Origin: Clostridia bacterium
Lineage (GTDB): Bacteria; Bacillota; Clostridia; Oscillospirales; Acutalibacteraceae
NCBI GenBank assembly: GCA_017415025.1
Contig: JAFQJH010000008.1
Coordinates: 92,123 to 156,122 of the forward strand
Length of the DNA: 64,000 nucleotides
Direction: 5' to 3'
Made by a program: the position numbers and the translations under genes. Below the pieces are notes generated by a model. It was not told the origin of the DNA. It was given only the letters and a program-made list of their open reading frames with translations, and made no database searches. Below, in pieces: positions 1 to 9,900 of this stretch (position 1 is the stretch's first letter; each line of letters starts with the position of its first letter).

Positions 1-207
1 ACCTCCATTTAAGTTGCCAAATAAAACTGTAAGCATATCAGCGAAATGATTATACAAGCCCACTAATACACTTTGGCTTATACTAATATTATCAAATAAA
101 AACCAATTTGTAAATAGATTTTTAATAAAAAAGATATGAAATTTTCCTCTTGTTTTGTATGGTTTTCAGCAAATTAAACGAAATTTTATAATTGTGTTTG
201 TGTGGTA

Positions 208-236
208 TTGCAGACAGCACAAAAAGGTGTTAAAAT
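208..236 (+). promoter_or_regulatory. Sigma-A-type promoter for the ECF/radical SAM pair
   Basis: TTGCAG (208-213) and TAAAAT (231-236) are separated by exactly 17 bases, in an AT-rich stretch about 78 bases before the first gene. The remainder of positions 1-313 is AT-rich intergenic DNA in which I see no gene. Functional assignment is inferred from the match to the housekeeping consensus. Confidence 0.55.
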
Positions 237-313
237 TTTTGTTGCAAATGCGCAAAACAGGCTTTGCGTAAATATTTCGATAAGCGAAAAACATCAAAAA
301 AGGATGAAAAACG

Positions 314-874
314 ATGACAAGAGACAAAAAAAAGAAAATCTTACAGCAGATTGTATTGGCTTCCGTCCTTGCGGCAGGTGTTACCGTACTTACCTTTTTT
401 GTCAAGATACCCTCTCACAACGGATATATTCACCTTGGTGATGCCCTTATTTATCTTGCCGCAACGCTGCTGCCTACTCCCCTCGCAATGCTTTGCGCCG
501 GAATCGGCGGAATGCTCGCGGACACTCTCGGCGGCTATACATTATATATAGTACCGACCCTTATAATAAAAATGCTGCTTGTTCTTCCCTTCAGCAGTAA
601 GAATGAAAAGGTTGCCTCTAAGAGAAATCTTATTGCCCTGCCGATCGCTTCGGTTATCACGGCTGTCGGATATTATATTGCGGAAGCTGTTATTCTTTCT
701 GTAACATCGGCAGGCAGTATAGGGCACTTCGTAAATTATCTTTTCTCCCCTGCTCCGTGGACAGCCGCAGTTTACACATTTGCCGGTAACATTATGCAGG
801 CGGTCGGCAGTGCAGCGGTTTTTGTTCCGCTGGCAATTGCACTTGACAAAATCAATATTAAGGGTAAAATATGA
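314..874 (+). CDS. ECF transporter S component-like membrane protein
   Basis: A 186-residue, strongly hydrophobic protein with about six membrane segments after a short basic N-terminus (TRDKKKK). The segments around GYIHLGDALIYLAA and GGMLADTLGGYTLY resemble the substrate-binding (S) subunits of energy-coupling factor transporters, which bind a vitamin or small cofactor precursor and share an ATPase/EcfT module encoded elsewhere. An AAGGATG ribosome site lies 9 bases before the ATG. The radical SAM gene starts 15 bases after the stop, so the two are surely co-transcribed. I recall an uncharacterised S-component family (TIGR04002) that recurs beside radical SAM family TIGR04100, and this pair fits it. 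The substrate cannot be read from the sequence. Confidence 0.75.
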   Translation: MTRDKKKKILQQIVLASVLAAGVTVLTFFVKIPSHNGYIHLGDALIYLAATLLPTPLAMLCAGIGGMLADTLGGYTLYIVPTLIIKMLLVLPFSSKNEKVASKRNLIALPIASVITAVGYYIAEAVILSVTSAGSIGHFVNYLFSPAPWTAAVYTFAGNIMQAVGSAAVFVPLAIALDKINIKGKI

Positions 875-889
875 CACGGAGGAATTATT

Positions 890-1492
890 ATGGCTGATAT
901 AATTTATACTTACGCAGGCAGTGCGTATATGAATATAACCAACAAGTGTCCCTGCTCGTGCATTTTCTGCATCAGAAGCAACGGTGACGGTCTCGGCTCT
1001 GCCGAAACACTCTGGCACAAGAAGGACCCGTCTTTTGAAGAAATCAAAGCGGAGATTGATGCTTTCGATTTTTCGCCGTACAACGAGGTTGTTTTCTGCG
1101 GCTACGGTGAGCCGACACAGGCACTTGACAACCTGATTGAAACTGCAAAGTATCTTAAGGAAAAGCACGGACTTAAAATAAGACTTAACTCGAACGGACT
1201 TTCCGACCTTATCAACAGCAAGCCGACCGCACAGCTTCTTGAGGGCATAGTTGATTGCATTTCAATAAGCCTCAACGCACCCGATTCCGAAAGCTATCAG
1301 CGCGTTACACGCTCTAAATTCGGTGAGAAGGCATACCCTGCCCTTCTGAAATTCGCAGAAGAGTGCAAAAAGTATATCCCGAGCGTCAAGTTCACGGTCG
1401 TTGACGTCATCACTCCCGAAGAGATTGAAAAGTGCAAAGAGATTTCGGAGAAAATGGGAATTCCCTTGAGAATCAGAAAGTGGATTAAATAA
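890..1492 (+). CDS. Small radical SAM protein paired with ECF S component
   Basis: A 200-residue radical SAM domain protein. Cys20, Cys24 and Cys27 form the CxxxCxxC motif that binds the 4Fe-4S cluster, and FCGYGEPT (about 68-75) is the GGE-type SAM-binding strand. The length is that of a minimal partial barrel, with no SPASM or auxiliary-cluster Cys-rich tail. Start ATG follows GGAGGAATTATT. Chemistry and substrate are unknown. The family resembles the TatD-linked/TIGR04100 group, but no tatD gene is adjacent here. Pairing with a transporter suggests it modifies the imported compound, which is inference. It ends 14 bases before a strong terminator. Confidence 0.8.
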   Translation: MADIIYTYAGSAYMNITNKCPCSCIFCIRSNGDGLGSAETLWHKKDPSFEEIKAEIDAFDFSPYNEVVFCGYGEPTQALDNLIETAKYLKEKHGLKIRLNSNGLSDLINSKPTAQLLEGIVDCISISLNAPDSESYQRVTRSKFGEKAYPALLKFAEECKKYIPSVKFTVVDVITPEEIEKCKEISEKMGIPLRIRKWIK

Positions 1493-1505
1493 GTTTAAAA
1501 GAAAA

Positions 1506-1550
1506 AACGGAGATGATTTCAGTTGATGAAGTCATCTCCGTTAAATTTTT
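1506..1550. terminator. Bidirectional terminator between convergent genes
   Basis: The inverted repeat AACGGAGATGA (1506-1516) and TCATCTCCGTT (1532-1542) is followed by AAATTTTTT on the plus strand and, read on the minus strand, by a T-run from the A-tract at 1502-1507. It can serve both the radical SAM gene and malic enzyme. Confidence 0.85.
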
Positions 1551-1555
1551 TATTA

Positions 1556-2725
1556 TCAGATTCTTGCTACACCGGAGTCTTTTGCTGCCTGTGCAACTGC
1601 GGCTGCAACTGCACCGCCGACTCTCGGGTCGAATGCCTTGGGAATAACGTATTCGGGGTTGAGCTCCTCGTCAGAAACAAGGTCTGCAAGTGCCTTAGCC
1701 GCCGCAATCTTCATTTCCTCGTTGATATCGCTTGCACGTACATCAAGAGCACCGCGGAAGATGCCGGGGAACGCGAGAACGTTGTTAACCTGATTCGGGA
1801 AGTCACTTCTGCCCGTACCGACAACTGCCGCACCTGCTTCCTTTGCAAGGTCAGGCATAATCTCGGGAACGGGGTTAGCCATTGCAAGAACAATGGGATC
1901 CTTTGCCATTGAGCGGATCATATCCTGTGTAACAACACCCGGTGCTGATACACCGATGAAGATGTCTGCGCCCTTCATTGCATCAGCAAGTGAGCCGCGG
2001 ACGTGATTCTTGTTTGTGAAATCTGCGATATCCTGCTTTGCGGGTGCAAGGTCATCGCCGTCACAGATAACACCCTTACGGTCGCACATAATGATATCGC
2101 CGATGCCCATAACCTTGAAGAGCTTTGCAATTGCAACACCTGCCGCACCTGCACCGTTGAATACTGCGGTACAATCCTCAATCTTCTTGCCGACAATCTT
2201 AAGAGAGTTGATAAGAGCTGCACAGCAGATAACTGCCGTTCCGTGCTGGTCGTCGTGGAAGATAGGAATATCTGCCTTTTCCTTGAGCTTTCTTTCGATT
2301 TCGAAGCAACGGGGTGCTGCGATATCCTCAAGGTTGATGCCGCCGAAGCTACCGCAAAGGAGAGCAACTGTGTTTACGAACTCGTCAACATCCTGTGTGC
2401 GGACACAGAGAGGGAAAGCATCAACTCCGCCGAATTCCTTGAAAAGAACGCATTTGCCTTCCATAACGGGCATACCTGCTTCGGGGCCGATATCGCCGAG
2501 ACCGAGAACAGCAGAGCCGTCCGTGATAACTGCAACAAGGTTTGAACGGCGTGTAAGCTCGTAGCTCTTGTTGATATCCTTCTGAATTTCAAGACAGGGC
2601 TGTGCAACGCCCGGTGTATAAGCAAGAGAAAGTGCCTCTTTATTGTCAACCTTTGCTCTTGCAACTACTTCAATCTTACCGTTCCACTCATAGTGGAGCT
2701 TAAGAGATTCTTTTGCGTAATCCAT
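1556..2725 (-). CDS. NAD(P)-dependent malic enzyme (oxaloacetate-decarboxylating)
   Basis: A 389-residue short bacterial malic enzyme catalysing L-malate + NAD(P)+ to pyruvate + CO2. The AYTPGVA motif (about 35-41) carries the conserved catalytic Tyr region. FHDDQHGTA (about 155-163) supplies metal-binding Asp residues, and FNGAGAAGVA (about 188-197) is the Rossmann GxGxxG loop. GGAGG lies 10 bases before the ATG. It is the last gene after an Ldh2-family dehydrogenase (35-base gap), possibly co-transcribed from the glpK promoter. Cofactor choice cannot be settled by eye. Neighbouring malate/lactate and glycerol genes suggest a role in balancing C3/C4 acids and redox. Confidence 0.93.
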   Translation of the reverse strand: MDYAKESLKLHYEWNGKIEVVARAKVDNKEALSLAYTPGVAQPCLEIQKDINKSYELTRRSNLVAVITDGSAVLGLGDIGPEAGMPVMEGKCVLFKEFGGVDAFPLCVRTQDVDEFVNTVALLCGSFGGINLEDIAAPRCFEIERKLKEKADIPIFHDDQHGTAVICCAALINSLKIVGKKIEDCTAVFNGAGAAGVAIAKLFKVMGIGDIIMCDRKGVICDGDDLAPAKQDIADFTNKNHVRGSLADAMKGADIFIGVSAPGVVTQDMIRSMAKDPIVLAMANPVPEIMPDLAKEAGAAVVGTGRSDFPNQVNNVLAFPGIFRGALDVRASDINEEMKIAAAKALADLVSDEELNPEYVIPKAFDPRVGGAVAAAVAQAAKDSGVARI

Positions 2726-2760
2726 TATATATTATCCTCCAAGTCAATCAAATAACAAAC

Positions 2761-3870
2761 TTACTTTTCCCACGGGAACACATAGCTGAGTCCGAGGTCA
2801 TCGCGAACCTTATTCATTTCTGCCTGAACAGACTCATTAATGGGAACACCGCTATCCTTACGGCTGAGCCAGATTTCCCACTCTTTTTCGCCTGCTGTGT
2901 AGATTCTCTCCTCACCCGGCATCTTCTTTGATGCACGGACAGAACGGATGATGTCGCCTGCCTTCTTACGAGCGATTTCTTCGCCGAGGAAGTGGTCAGT
3001 ATCAATAGCGATAAAGTAATGGCCGAGGTGATACGGACGGATGTTGCCGTTCTCATCCTTACCGTCAAGATCCTTACCGTAAGCACCGTCCTGAAGGATT
3101 GATGAGAAGAACTCAACTGCCATTGCGAAGCCGTAACCCTTGTATCCGCCGAGTGCTTCGCCGATACCGCCGAGAGTTGTGAGAGCCGCTGTGCCATTAC
3201 GGATTTTCTTGAGTGCTACACCTGCATCACCTTCAACGGGATTACCATCAAGGTCAATAACAGTACCGGGGTGGATATCCTCACCGATTCTCTCATAATA
3301 TTCAACCTTACCGTTCTGTGTAATTGATGTTGCACAGTCGAAGTTGAAGTCAAAATCCTCATCTGTCGGAACGCCGATTGTGAACGGATTTGTACCGAAC
3401 ATACCCTCAACGCCGAGTGTCGGAGCAACTGAAGGACGGGCATTTGTACCTGTCATACCGATACAGCCTGCCTTTGTTGCCATTGTTGTATAGTAACCTG
3501 CAATACCGTAGTGACAGGAGTTGCGGACAACAACCATACCCATACCGTATTCCTTAGCCTTTGCAATAGCCATACTCATAGCCTTATGGCCGATAACCTG
3601 ACCCATACCGTTGTGACCGTCAACAACTGCTGTTGTGGGAGTCTCCTTGATGATTTCAAAGTTTGTAACAGGCTGCTGAATACCTGCGTTGATTCTGTCG
3701 ATGTAAATCGGCTTGAAGCGGTTGCAGCCGTGTGACTCAATACCGCGTCTGTCAGACTCGAGAATGATATCAACAACGATTTCGCAATCCTCTGCAGGAA
3801 CACCTACACCCTTGAATGCATCAACCATAAAGTCGTGCAGGGTTTTCCAATCGCATACTACTTTTGGCAT
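2761..3870 (-). CDS. Ldh2-family malate/L-lactate/ureidoglycolate dehydrogenase
   Basis: A 369-residue member of the Ldh2/MDH2 oxidoreductase family, whose NAD(P)-binding fold is unlike the Rossmann lactate dehydrogenases. NSCHYGIAGYY (about 119-129) contains the catalytic His, and GTNPFTIGVPT and YKGYGFAMAVEF are family landmarks. AGGAGG lies 9 bases before the ATG. It sits between glycerol kinase (68-base gap) and malic enzyme (35-base gap). The placement beside malic enzyme favours malate/oxaloacetate or lactate over ureidoglycolate, but the family is promiscuous and the substrate is inferred. A short stem (CCCGA/TCGGG) in the gap after glpK may reduce read-through. Confidence 0.88.
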   Translation of the reverse strand: MPKVVCDWKTLHDFMVDAFKGVGVPAEDCEIVVDIILESDRRGIESHGCNRFKPIYIDRINAGIQQPVTNFEIIKETPTTAVVDGHNGMGQVIGHKAMSMAIAKAKEYGMGMVVVRNSCHYGIAGYYTTMATKAGCIGMTGTNARPSVAPTLGVEGMFGTNPFTIGVPTDEDFDFNFDCATSITQNGKVEYYERIGEDIHPGTVIDLDGNPVEGDAGVALKKIRNGTAALTTLGGIGEALGGYKGYGFAMAVEFFSSILQDGAYGKDLDGKDENGNIRPYHLGHYFIAIDTDHFLGEEIARKKAGDIIRSVRASKKMPGEERIYTAGEKEWEIWLSRKDSGVPINESVQAEMNKVRDDLGLSYVFPWEK

Positions 3871-3938
3871 AATAAATTACCTCCTATAACAATTAAAAAT
3901 ATACTGTATTATTTTACCCGATGTTTCGGGGGATAAAC

Positions 3939-5438
3939 TTATTCTTCTTCCCAAGCCAGTGAACGCTCAACAGCACGCTTCCAGCCTTTATAAAGCTTAT
4001 CTCTGTCTGCCTGCTCCATTTTTGGAATGAATACTTTTTCAACCTCGCGGTTGCGCTCGATTTCGTCAAGACTCTTCCACATTCCGACAGCAAGACCTGC
4101 AAGGTATGCCGCACCGAGTGCTGTTGTTTCAACCGTCTTCGGGCGGTTGACCATTGTGCGGATGAGGTTAGCCTGAATCTGCATCATAATATTACTTACA
4201 CTTGCGCCGCCGTCAACACGAAGCTCTGACAGTGTAATCTGCGAATCCTTCGTCATAGCCTCAAGCAAATCCGTCATCTGGAAAGCAATACTTTCAAGGA
4301 CGGCTCTTGCAAAGTGAGCACGGTTGACACCGCGCGTAAGACCGACAATTGTACCTCTTGCGTACATATCCCAATAAGGTGCACCGAGACCCGTGAACGC
4401 GGGGACAAGATACATTCCGTTTGCATCGGGAACGCTCTCGGCAAGCTCATCGCAACGGCTCGCATGGTCGATAAGATGAAGCTCATCTCGAAGCCACTTG
4501 ATAACCGAACCCGCATTGAAGGCACTGCCCTCGATTGAATACGTAGTCTTTCCGTTAAGGCTCCAGGCAACACCCGTGAGGAGATTGTGCTTTGAATCAA
4601 CACGCTTTTCGCCCGTGTTCATAAGCAGGAAACAGCCTGTGCCGTAGGTGTTCTTCGCCTGTCCCGGATTGAAGCAAGCCTGACCGAAGAGTGCAGCAGG
4701 CTGGTCGCCGATTGCACCGCAGATAGGAATACCTGCAAGCTCCTCGAGACCGAGGATGTTAGGTGCAATTTCGCCGTATATTCTGCTCGACTCAACAGGA
4801 GTCGGAAGCATACACATCGGAACACCGAGCTTTTCGCAAAGGTATTCGTCCCATTCGAGCTTATCAACATCAAAAAGCATTGTTCTTGATGCGTTTGAGT
4901 AGTCCGTAACGTGAACCTTACCGCCCGTGAGATTCCAGATAAGCCAGGTTTCAACCGTACCGAAAAGAAGCTTGCCTTTTTCGGCATTTTCGCGCGCTCC
5001 CTCAACATTATCAAGAATCCACTTGATTTTTGTGCCCGAGAAATATGCATCGATAAGAAGACCCGTATGCTCACGGACATAGTCGCCGAGCCCTTCGGCT
5101 TTAAGCTTTTCGCAAAGGTCAGCCGTGCGGCGGCACTGCCATACAATAGCGTTATAAACAGGCTTGCCCGTGTCCTTATCCCAGATAATTGTTGTTTCAC
5201 GCTGATTGGTGATACCGATACCTGCGATTTTCTTAACGTCGAACTCGCCCGAGTTGATGACAGCCGTTATCGCCTTAAGCTGGCTGTAAAGAATATCCAT
5301 AGGATTGTGTTCAACCCAACCCGTTTTAGGATAAATCTGGTCAAATTCGTTCTGCGCCTTGGATACAATTCTGCCCTGCTTGTCAAATACTATTGCACGG
5401 GAGCTGGTTGTACCCTGGTCAAGAGCCATTACATACAT
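3939..5438 (-). CDS. glpK: Glycerol kinase
   Basis: A 499-residue FGGY-family kinase (ATP + glycerol to glycerol-3-phosphate), the usual length for GlpK. The N-terminal phosphate loop DQGTTSSRAIVFD (7-19), the QRRTA-like substrate region (QCRRTAD), GTKIKWILDN and the C-terminal ATP region DGGASVSN are all present. The start ATG has AAGGAGG 8 bases upstream. A second in-frame Met at residue 4 is less well placed. No glpF facilitator or glpD is nearby. It is divergent from an iron alcohol dehydrogenase across a 257-base region carrying a good promoter in each direction, so co-regulation of glycerol/alcohol metabolism is plausible. Confidence 0.96.
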   Translation of the reverse strand: MYVMALDQGTTSSRAIVFDKQGRIVSKAQNEFDQIYPKTGWVEHNPMDILYSQLKAITAVINSGEFDVKKIAGIGITNQRETTIIWDKDTGKPVYNAIVWQCRRTADLCEKLKAEGLGDYVREHTGLLIDAYFSGTKIKWILDNVEGARENAEKGKLLFGTVETWLIWNLTGGKVHVTDYSNASRTMLFDVDKLEWDEYLCEKLGVPMCMLPTPVESSRIYGEIAPNILGLEELAGIPICGAIGDQPAALFGQACFNPGQAKNTYGTGCFLLMNTGEKRVDSKHNLLTGVAWSLNGKTTYSIEGSAFNAGSVIKWLRDELHLIDHASRCDELAESVPDANGMYLVPAFTGLGAPYWDMYARGTIVGLTRGVNRAHFARAVLESIAFQMTDLLEAMTKDSQITLSELRVDGGASVSNIMMQIQANLIRTMVNRPKTVETTALGAAYLAGLAVGMWKSLDEIERNREVEKVFIPKMEQADRDKLYKGWKRAVERSLAWEEE

Positions 5439-5477
5439 AAGTTAAGCCTCCTTATTCATTCGCACTGATACACATAC

Positions 5478-5506
5478 ATTTTATACCTTTTATATATAAA
5501 AGTCAA
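5478..5506 (-). promoter_or_regulatory. Promoter of glpK
   Basis: On the minus strand TTGACT (5501-5506) and TAAAAT (5478-5483) are separated by 17 bases, about 40 bases before the glpK start. This looks like a good housekeeping promoter. Confidence 0.7.
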
Positions 5507-5608
5507 CACAGATTGAGGCGTATTTTGTTAGTATCGTATGTATATTTTGTACCGTCGGACAGGTATTTTGACTAAATGGCACAAATTTCAGACAAGAACA
5601 AATTTGTA

Positions 5609-5637
5609 TTGAAAACGACAGCAAAAAGTGGTATAAT
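5609..5637 (+). promoter_or_regulatory. Promoter of the iron alcohol dehydrogenase
   Basis: TTGAAA (5609-5614), 17-base spacer, TATAAT (5632-5637). The predicted leader of about 50 bases holds a small stem (CATCG/CGATG) just before the AGGAGG site. Region 5507-5608 between the divergent promoters shows no gene. Confidence 0.8.
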
Positions 5638-5695
5638 AAGATTGTTAAAAAAATAACATCGTCATTTCGATGATATTAAACAGGAGGATAAACCA

Positions 5696-6877
5696 ATGAA
5701 CAGATTTACTTTACCCAGAGACCTTTACTACGGCAAGGACGCTCTTGAGGCACTCAAGACGATCAAGGGCAAGAAGGCTATCATCGTTCTCGGCGGCGGC
5801 TCGATGAAAAAATTCGGCTTTGTTGACAAGGTTGTTGCTTACCTTAACGAAGTCGGCATTGAGACACAGCTTTTCGAGGGTGTTGAGCCCGACCCGTCAG
5901 TCGAAACCGTTATGAAGGGCGCAGAGGCTATGCGCGCATTTGAGCCCGACCTTATCGTTGCTATGGGCGGCGGCTCACCGATTGATGCCGCAAAGGCAAT
6001 GTGGGCTTTCTACGAGTATCCCGAGGTTACATTCGAGCAGCTTATCACACCGTTCAGCTTCCCCGAGCTTCGTCAGAAGGCACGCTTTATCGCTATCCCC
6101 TCAACATCAGGTACTGCAACCGAGGTTACGGCATTTTCCGTTATCACTGATTATCAGAAGGGCATCAAGTATCCTCTTGCTGACTTCAATATAACACCCG
6201 ACGTTGCTATCGTTGACCCCGCACTTGCTGAGACAATGCCTGCAAAGCTCGTTGCACACACAGGTATGGATGCACTTACACACGCTATCGAGGCTTATGT
6301 TTCAACACTTCACACAGTATTCACAGACCCGCTTGCACTCAAGGCTATCGACATTGTTGACCGCAAGCTCACAAAGTCCTTTGACGGTGATATGGATGCA
6401 AGAGAAGAGATGCACTACGGTCAGTGCCTTGCAGGTATGGCTTTCTCAAACGCACTTCTCGGCATTGTTCACTCAATGGCTCACAAGACAGGTGCGGCTT
6501 TCTCAACCGGTCACATCACACACGGTCTTGCAAACGCTATGTACCTCCCCTACGTTATCAAGTATAACTCAAAGGTGGACGAGGCAGCCGAAAGATACGC
6601 AGAGATTGCAAAGTCAATCGGCATTACAGCAGACAGCACTGCAGAATATGTTGATAAGCTCCGCGCAAGAATTGTTGAGCTTAACGACTATATGGGCATC
6701 CCGAACACACTCAAGGAGTTCGGCATCATCGAGGATGAGTTCAACGAGAAGATTGACGCTATCGCAGAGAATGCAGTCGGCGACGCTTGCACAGGCTCTA
6801 ACCCCCGTTCTATCGACCCCGCAACAATGAAGAAGCTCTTCACCTGCATCTACTACGGTGAGGAAGTTGATTTTTAA
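5696..6877 (+). CDS. Iron-containing alcohol dehydrogenase (type III)
   Basis: A 393-residue group III alcohol dehydrogenase. MGGGSPIDAAKAMW (about 92-105) is the NAD-binding glycine motif. The Fe2+ ligands are in place: Asp and His of DALTHAIEAY (about 192-201), His263 of HSMAHKTGAAF, and the His of HITHGLAN near 276. The family includes 1,3-propanediol, butanol and ethanol dehydrogenases, and an exact substrate cannot be assigned. AGGAGG lies 10 bases upstream of ATG. It is a single-gene unit with its own promoter and terminator, highly codon-biased (GGC, AAG, CTC), suggesting strong expression as a fermentative enzyme regenerating NAD+. Divergence from glpK makes a glycerol/aldehyde link possible. 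Confidence 0.93.
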   Translation: MNRFTLPRDLYYGKDALEALKTIKGKKAIIVLGGGSMKKFGFVDKVVAYLNEVGIETQLFEGVEPDPSVETVMKGAEAMRAFEPDLIVAMGGGSPIDAAKAMWAFYEYPEVTFEQLITPFSFPELRQKARFIAIPSTSGTATEVTAFSVITDYQKGIKYPLADFNITPDVAIVDPALAETMPAKLVAHTGMDALTHAIEAYVSTLHTVFTDPLALKAIDIVDRKLTKSFDGDMDAREEMHYGQCLAGMAFSNALLGIVHSMAHKTGAAFSTGHITHGLANAMYLPYVIKYNSKVDEAAERYAEIAKSIGITADSTAEYVDKLRARIVELNDYMGIPNTLKEFGIIEDEFNEKIDAIAENAVGDACTGSNPRSIDPATMKKLFTCIYYGEEVDF

Positions 6878-6898
6878 TTAAAGGTTAATAATGAATTA

Positions 6899-6928
6899 AG
6901 GACGACAGAAAATCTGTCGTCCTTTTTG
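6899..6928 (+). terminator. Terminator of the alcohol dehydrogenase
   Basis: GGACGACAG and CTGTCGTCC enclose a 5-base loop and are followed by TTTTTG on the plus strand. On the minus strand the tail is only TTAATT, so it is a weaker stop for the convergent secreted-protein gene. Confidence 0.85.
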
Positions 6929-9900
6929 TTATTCAGCTGTATATTCAATTGTTCCTACTGAATTCCAGACATTATTTTCGCGGATATAAACGGAGATTGT
7001 GTTAAGTCCGTCCTCATTCATCCATGCCTTGCCTGTGAATTCGAGGTCGCCGTTTTCGAGAGTAACAGCTTTAGTCGCATTGTACGTACAGGTTGAGCCG
7101 TCGGGCATTACGAAACGAACACCCTGTGCATCGGGACCTGTAACTACCTTGACCTCAACTGCACCCTTCTTGCCTGATTCAGCGGCGGGAGTGATGCTTC
7201 TGAGACCAGCATCAAGCACGGGCTCGAGAATTTCGTAGGTGAAGGAGTAAGGATTCTTATCCCACTTGTAAGCGCCGTCTGTGATGAACTTTGCGCGAGC
7301 CTTGACCTCGGGTCCTGTGAGGTTGGTGTTGATTGTCCATACCTCGTAAGCAACTGTACGGTCGAGAGAGTTAACCTCAACGCCGTCAGCGTTATAGGAC
7401 TTGATAGTAACATTCTTGTTGTTACGGTCGTAGGTTCTTGTGCCGCCGTCCTCTTCGATGAACTGAATCATAGTCGGTCTGCCGTTGACGGTTACGTTGA
7501 ACGTGTTGTGAGAATCAGTTGACGGAGTGTACTCAACGTTTGTGATTGCACCCGTCGTGATTTCCTCACCGTCGAGCGGAGTCTCGATCATCTCAATAGC
7601 TGATGAAAGGTCGGAGGTAGTCTCAAATGTTGCATCACCTGTGAGCTTGAGGTAGCCGATAGCAAGGAGCGAGTTTGCTGTAGCATTCTCAATTGTGACA
7701 GTACCGTTCTGTACGCAATCGGTGATATCGTAATACATATCCGTCTTACTTGAAACGGTTAAATCATTACCGCCAATCTTGACTGTAATATCTCCGCCTG
7801 TTGCGGAACGAAGGCTGAGCATTACTCTGCTGTAATCACCTACGTTAGCAACGGTGAATGTAAGAGCCTGGCTGTTGCCGTTTGCAAGGTAAATCTCGTG
7901 CTTTGAGCCCTTCTTATTATAATCTGCAGCGCCAATCTCAAATCGATCGTCTGCTTCCTGACCCTCAACATAAACAAAGCCGGAACCGCCTGTGATAAAG
8001 TTAGAAGCGGACATAAGGTTATCGTTGATGTTGTAATATCTAGCGTTCTGCTCTGAGTCGATATAATGAGTATTTTCGTCTGCTTCTTCAAGAGGTTCGA
8101 AAACTCGAACAGCATCGACATAGTTTACAAGAGGTTTATCAACAGCATAAGTTCCAAAAGCCTCGGGATCGTTAGCACCTGTACCGCCGTTGAGGATTGA
8201 CTCGTCGTCGAACCATTCAACATCGACATCGTCTGCCTCAAGAATGTAATCAAGACCAACTTCAGCGAGAGCATCTGCGAGCTCGTTGTCGTTTGTTGAA
8301 AGAGTACCGAACACTTCAGCGGACTGTGCCTTAAGAGCACCTGCCATAGACAGATATGCGGCAGTTACTTCAACAGTATAAGTACCGTATCCAAGACCGC
8401 TGACGTTATAAATCGGAGTCTGGTAAAGTGTTCCGTAAGAGTCGTTGTAGTAAGTATCAACAACAGCAGATTTGACAAGCGGAGCGGGTTTTGTTTTATC
8501 CGTCCAATTATCAAGATCTCGGACAGCGATAACCTGAACACCCGTGTTATTTCCGCAAGCACCGTAGAGCTCGAAGCCCGTACCCGTGAAGGTGAAGTTA
8601 AGAGTCTCGGAACGGTTGTTTGAAGAGCTGACAGTTGTCATTTTAGCTGAGCCGTTTGAGTAGTCATTTGCATTATCATACAATGCATCATAACCGTAAA
8701 CAGAGTTATCTGTCTGAGCTGTGTTTCCTGCTGTGCCATAGATACCCCACTGTGCTTTACCTGTGTCACCGGCAGTAAGTACATCCTCTTCATAAAATAC
8801 ATTTGAAGCAGGGATGACAGAAATTGTGTTACTTACCTTATTAGCTGAATAATCACCCTGTGCCAACTGAGCAAAATAAGGAATCTTAGTGATTTCATTG
8901 AAAATACTGCTCGGCTTATAAGAAACTATATTTGACGATGCGGATGCACCTGCAGTTTCTACAGAGACAGTATAAGAGCTGTTATTTGAGTTTATAGCCT
9001 CATTCAAGAAAATCTGGTCGTTTTTGATCGGATCAACTTTAATTGTAGCATCGAAGTCAGCAACATAAGAGTCAGGTGTAAGCGAATTACCGTTCAACTG
9101 CCACTGTGAGAAGAGCTTGAAGGTCTCAGCCGATTTGAACTCGCCAAGATTAGCTAAGCGGTTGGTAATATTTTCATTTTTATCATACTGATAATACTGC
9201 TTGGCTCCATTGTACCAACCCTTGAAGTCATAGCCTACTCTGGTAGGTGTCATTGCTGTTTCCGGATAAGCCTCATCGTAAGTTGCCTCTTGATATCGAT
9301 ATATATTATCGGAATAGTTAATCTCGTTCAGCTTGTACTCATATACGCGGATGTTGTCAAACGTTACGGCATTGTTAGAGCCGTTGGCATCAACACGAAT
9401 TTGGGCTTTTACAACCGTATCGTCGGTAGGTGCAGTGAAAATTCGTGATGAAACACCGCTACCATTAGAAGAATATCTGTTTGTTGAGTCTGCAAAATTT
9501 ACCCAAGCACCATTTGCGTTACAGAAGAAAATATATACATCCCAATTTGTACCGGTTATATCAATATCAATTTTATACTGCTTACCCGGTTCAACTGCAA
9601 AGAAAGGTGATGTTGATGTTGCTTCGCCTACACCATCATTTGAGGTAAGCGTGAAGCCTGTTTCTGTTATGTCACTTACAACACCCTTGCTTGATGTCTT
9701 ATTCCACGCATCAAAGTCGATAAGGTTATCGAAGGTCATATTATAGACATTATTCCACCATACGGCGTAGAGAGTAATTGTTCCGTCCTTGTCACCGTTA
9801 AGTCGGTTAACACCCTCCTGACCTGCCTGATACAAAGCAGATGTTGCATTTTTAACAGTTGACCAGCCCTTAAGAGTATAACCCTTTTTTGTGACACCTG

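Noticed and set aside
542-1168. A 208-codon minus-strand frame across the ECF/radical SAM junction
   Set aside because: It is antisense to two recognisable genes, without a ribosome site or family similarity.
3871-3938. A full terminator between glpK and the Ldh2-family gene
   Set aside because: The stem is only five base pairs (CCCGA/TCGGG) and is followed by TAAAAT rather than a T-run, so read-through is likely.
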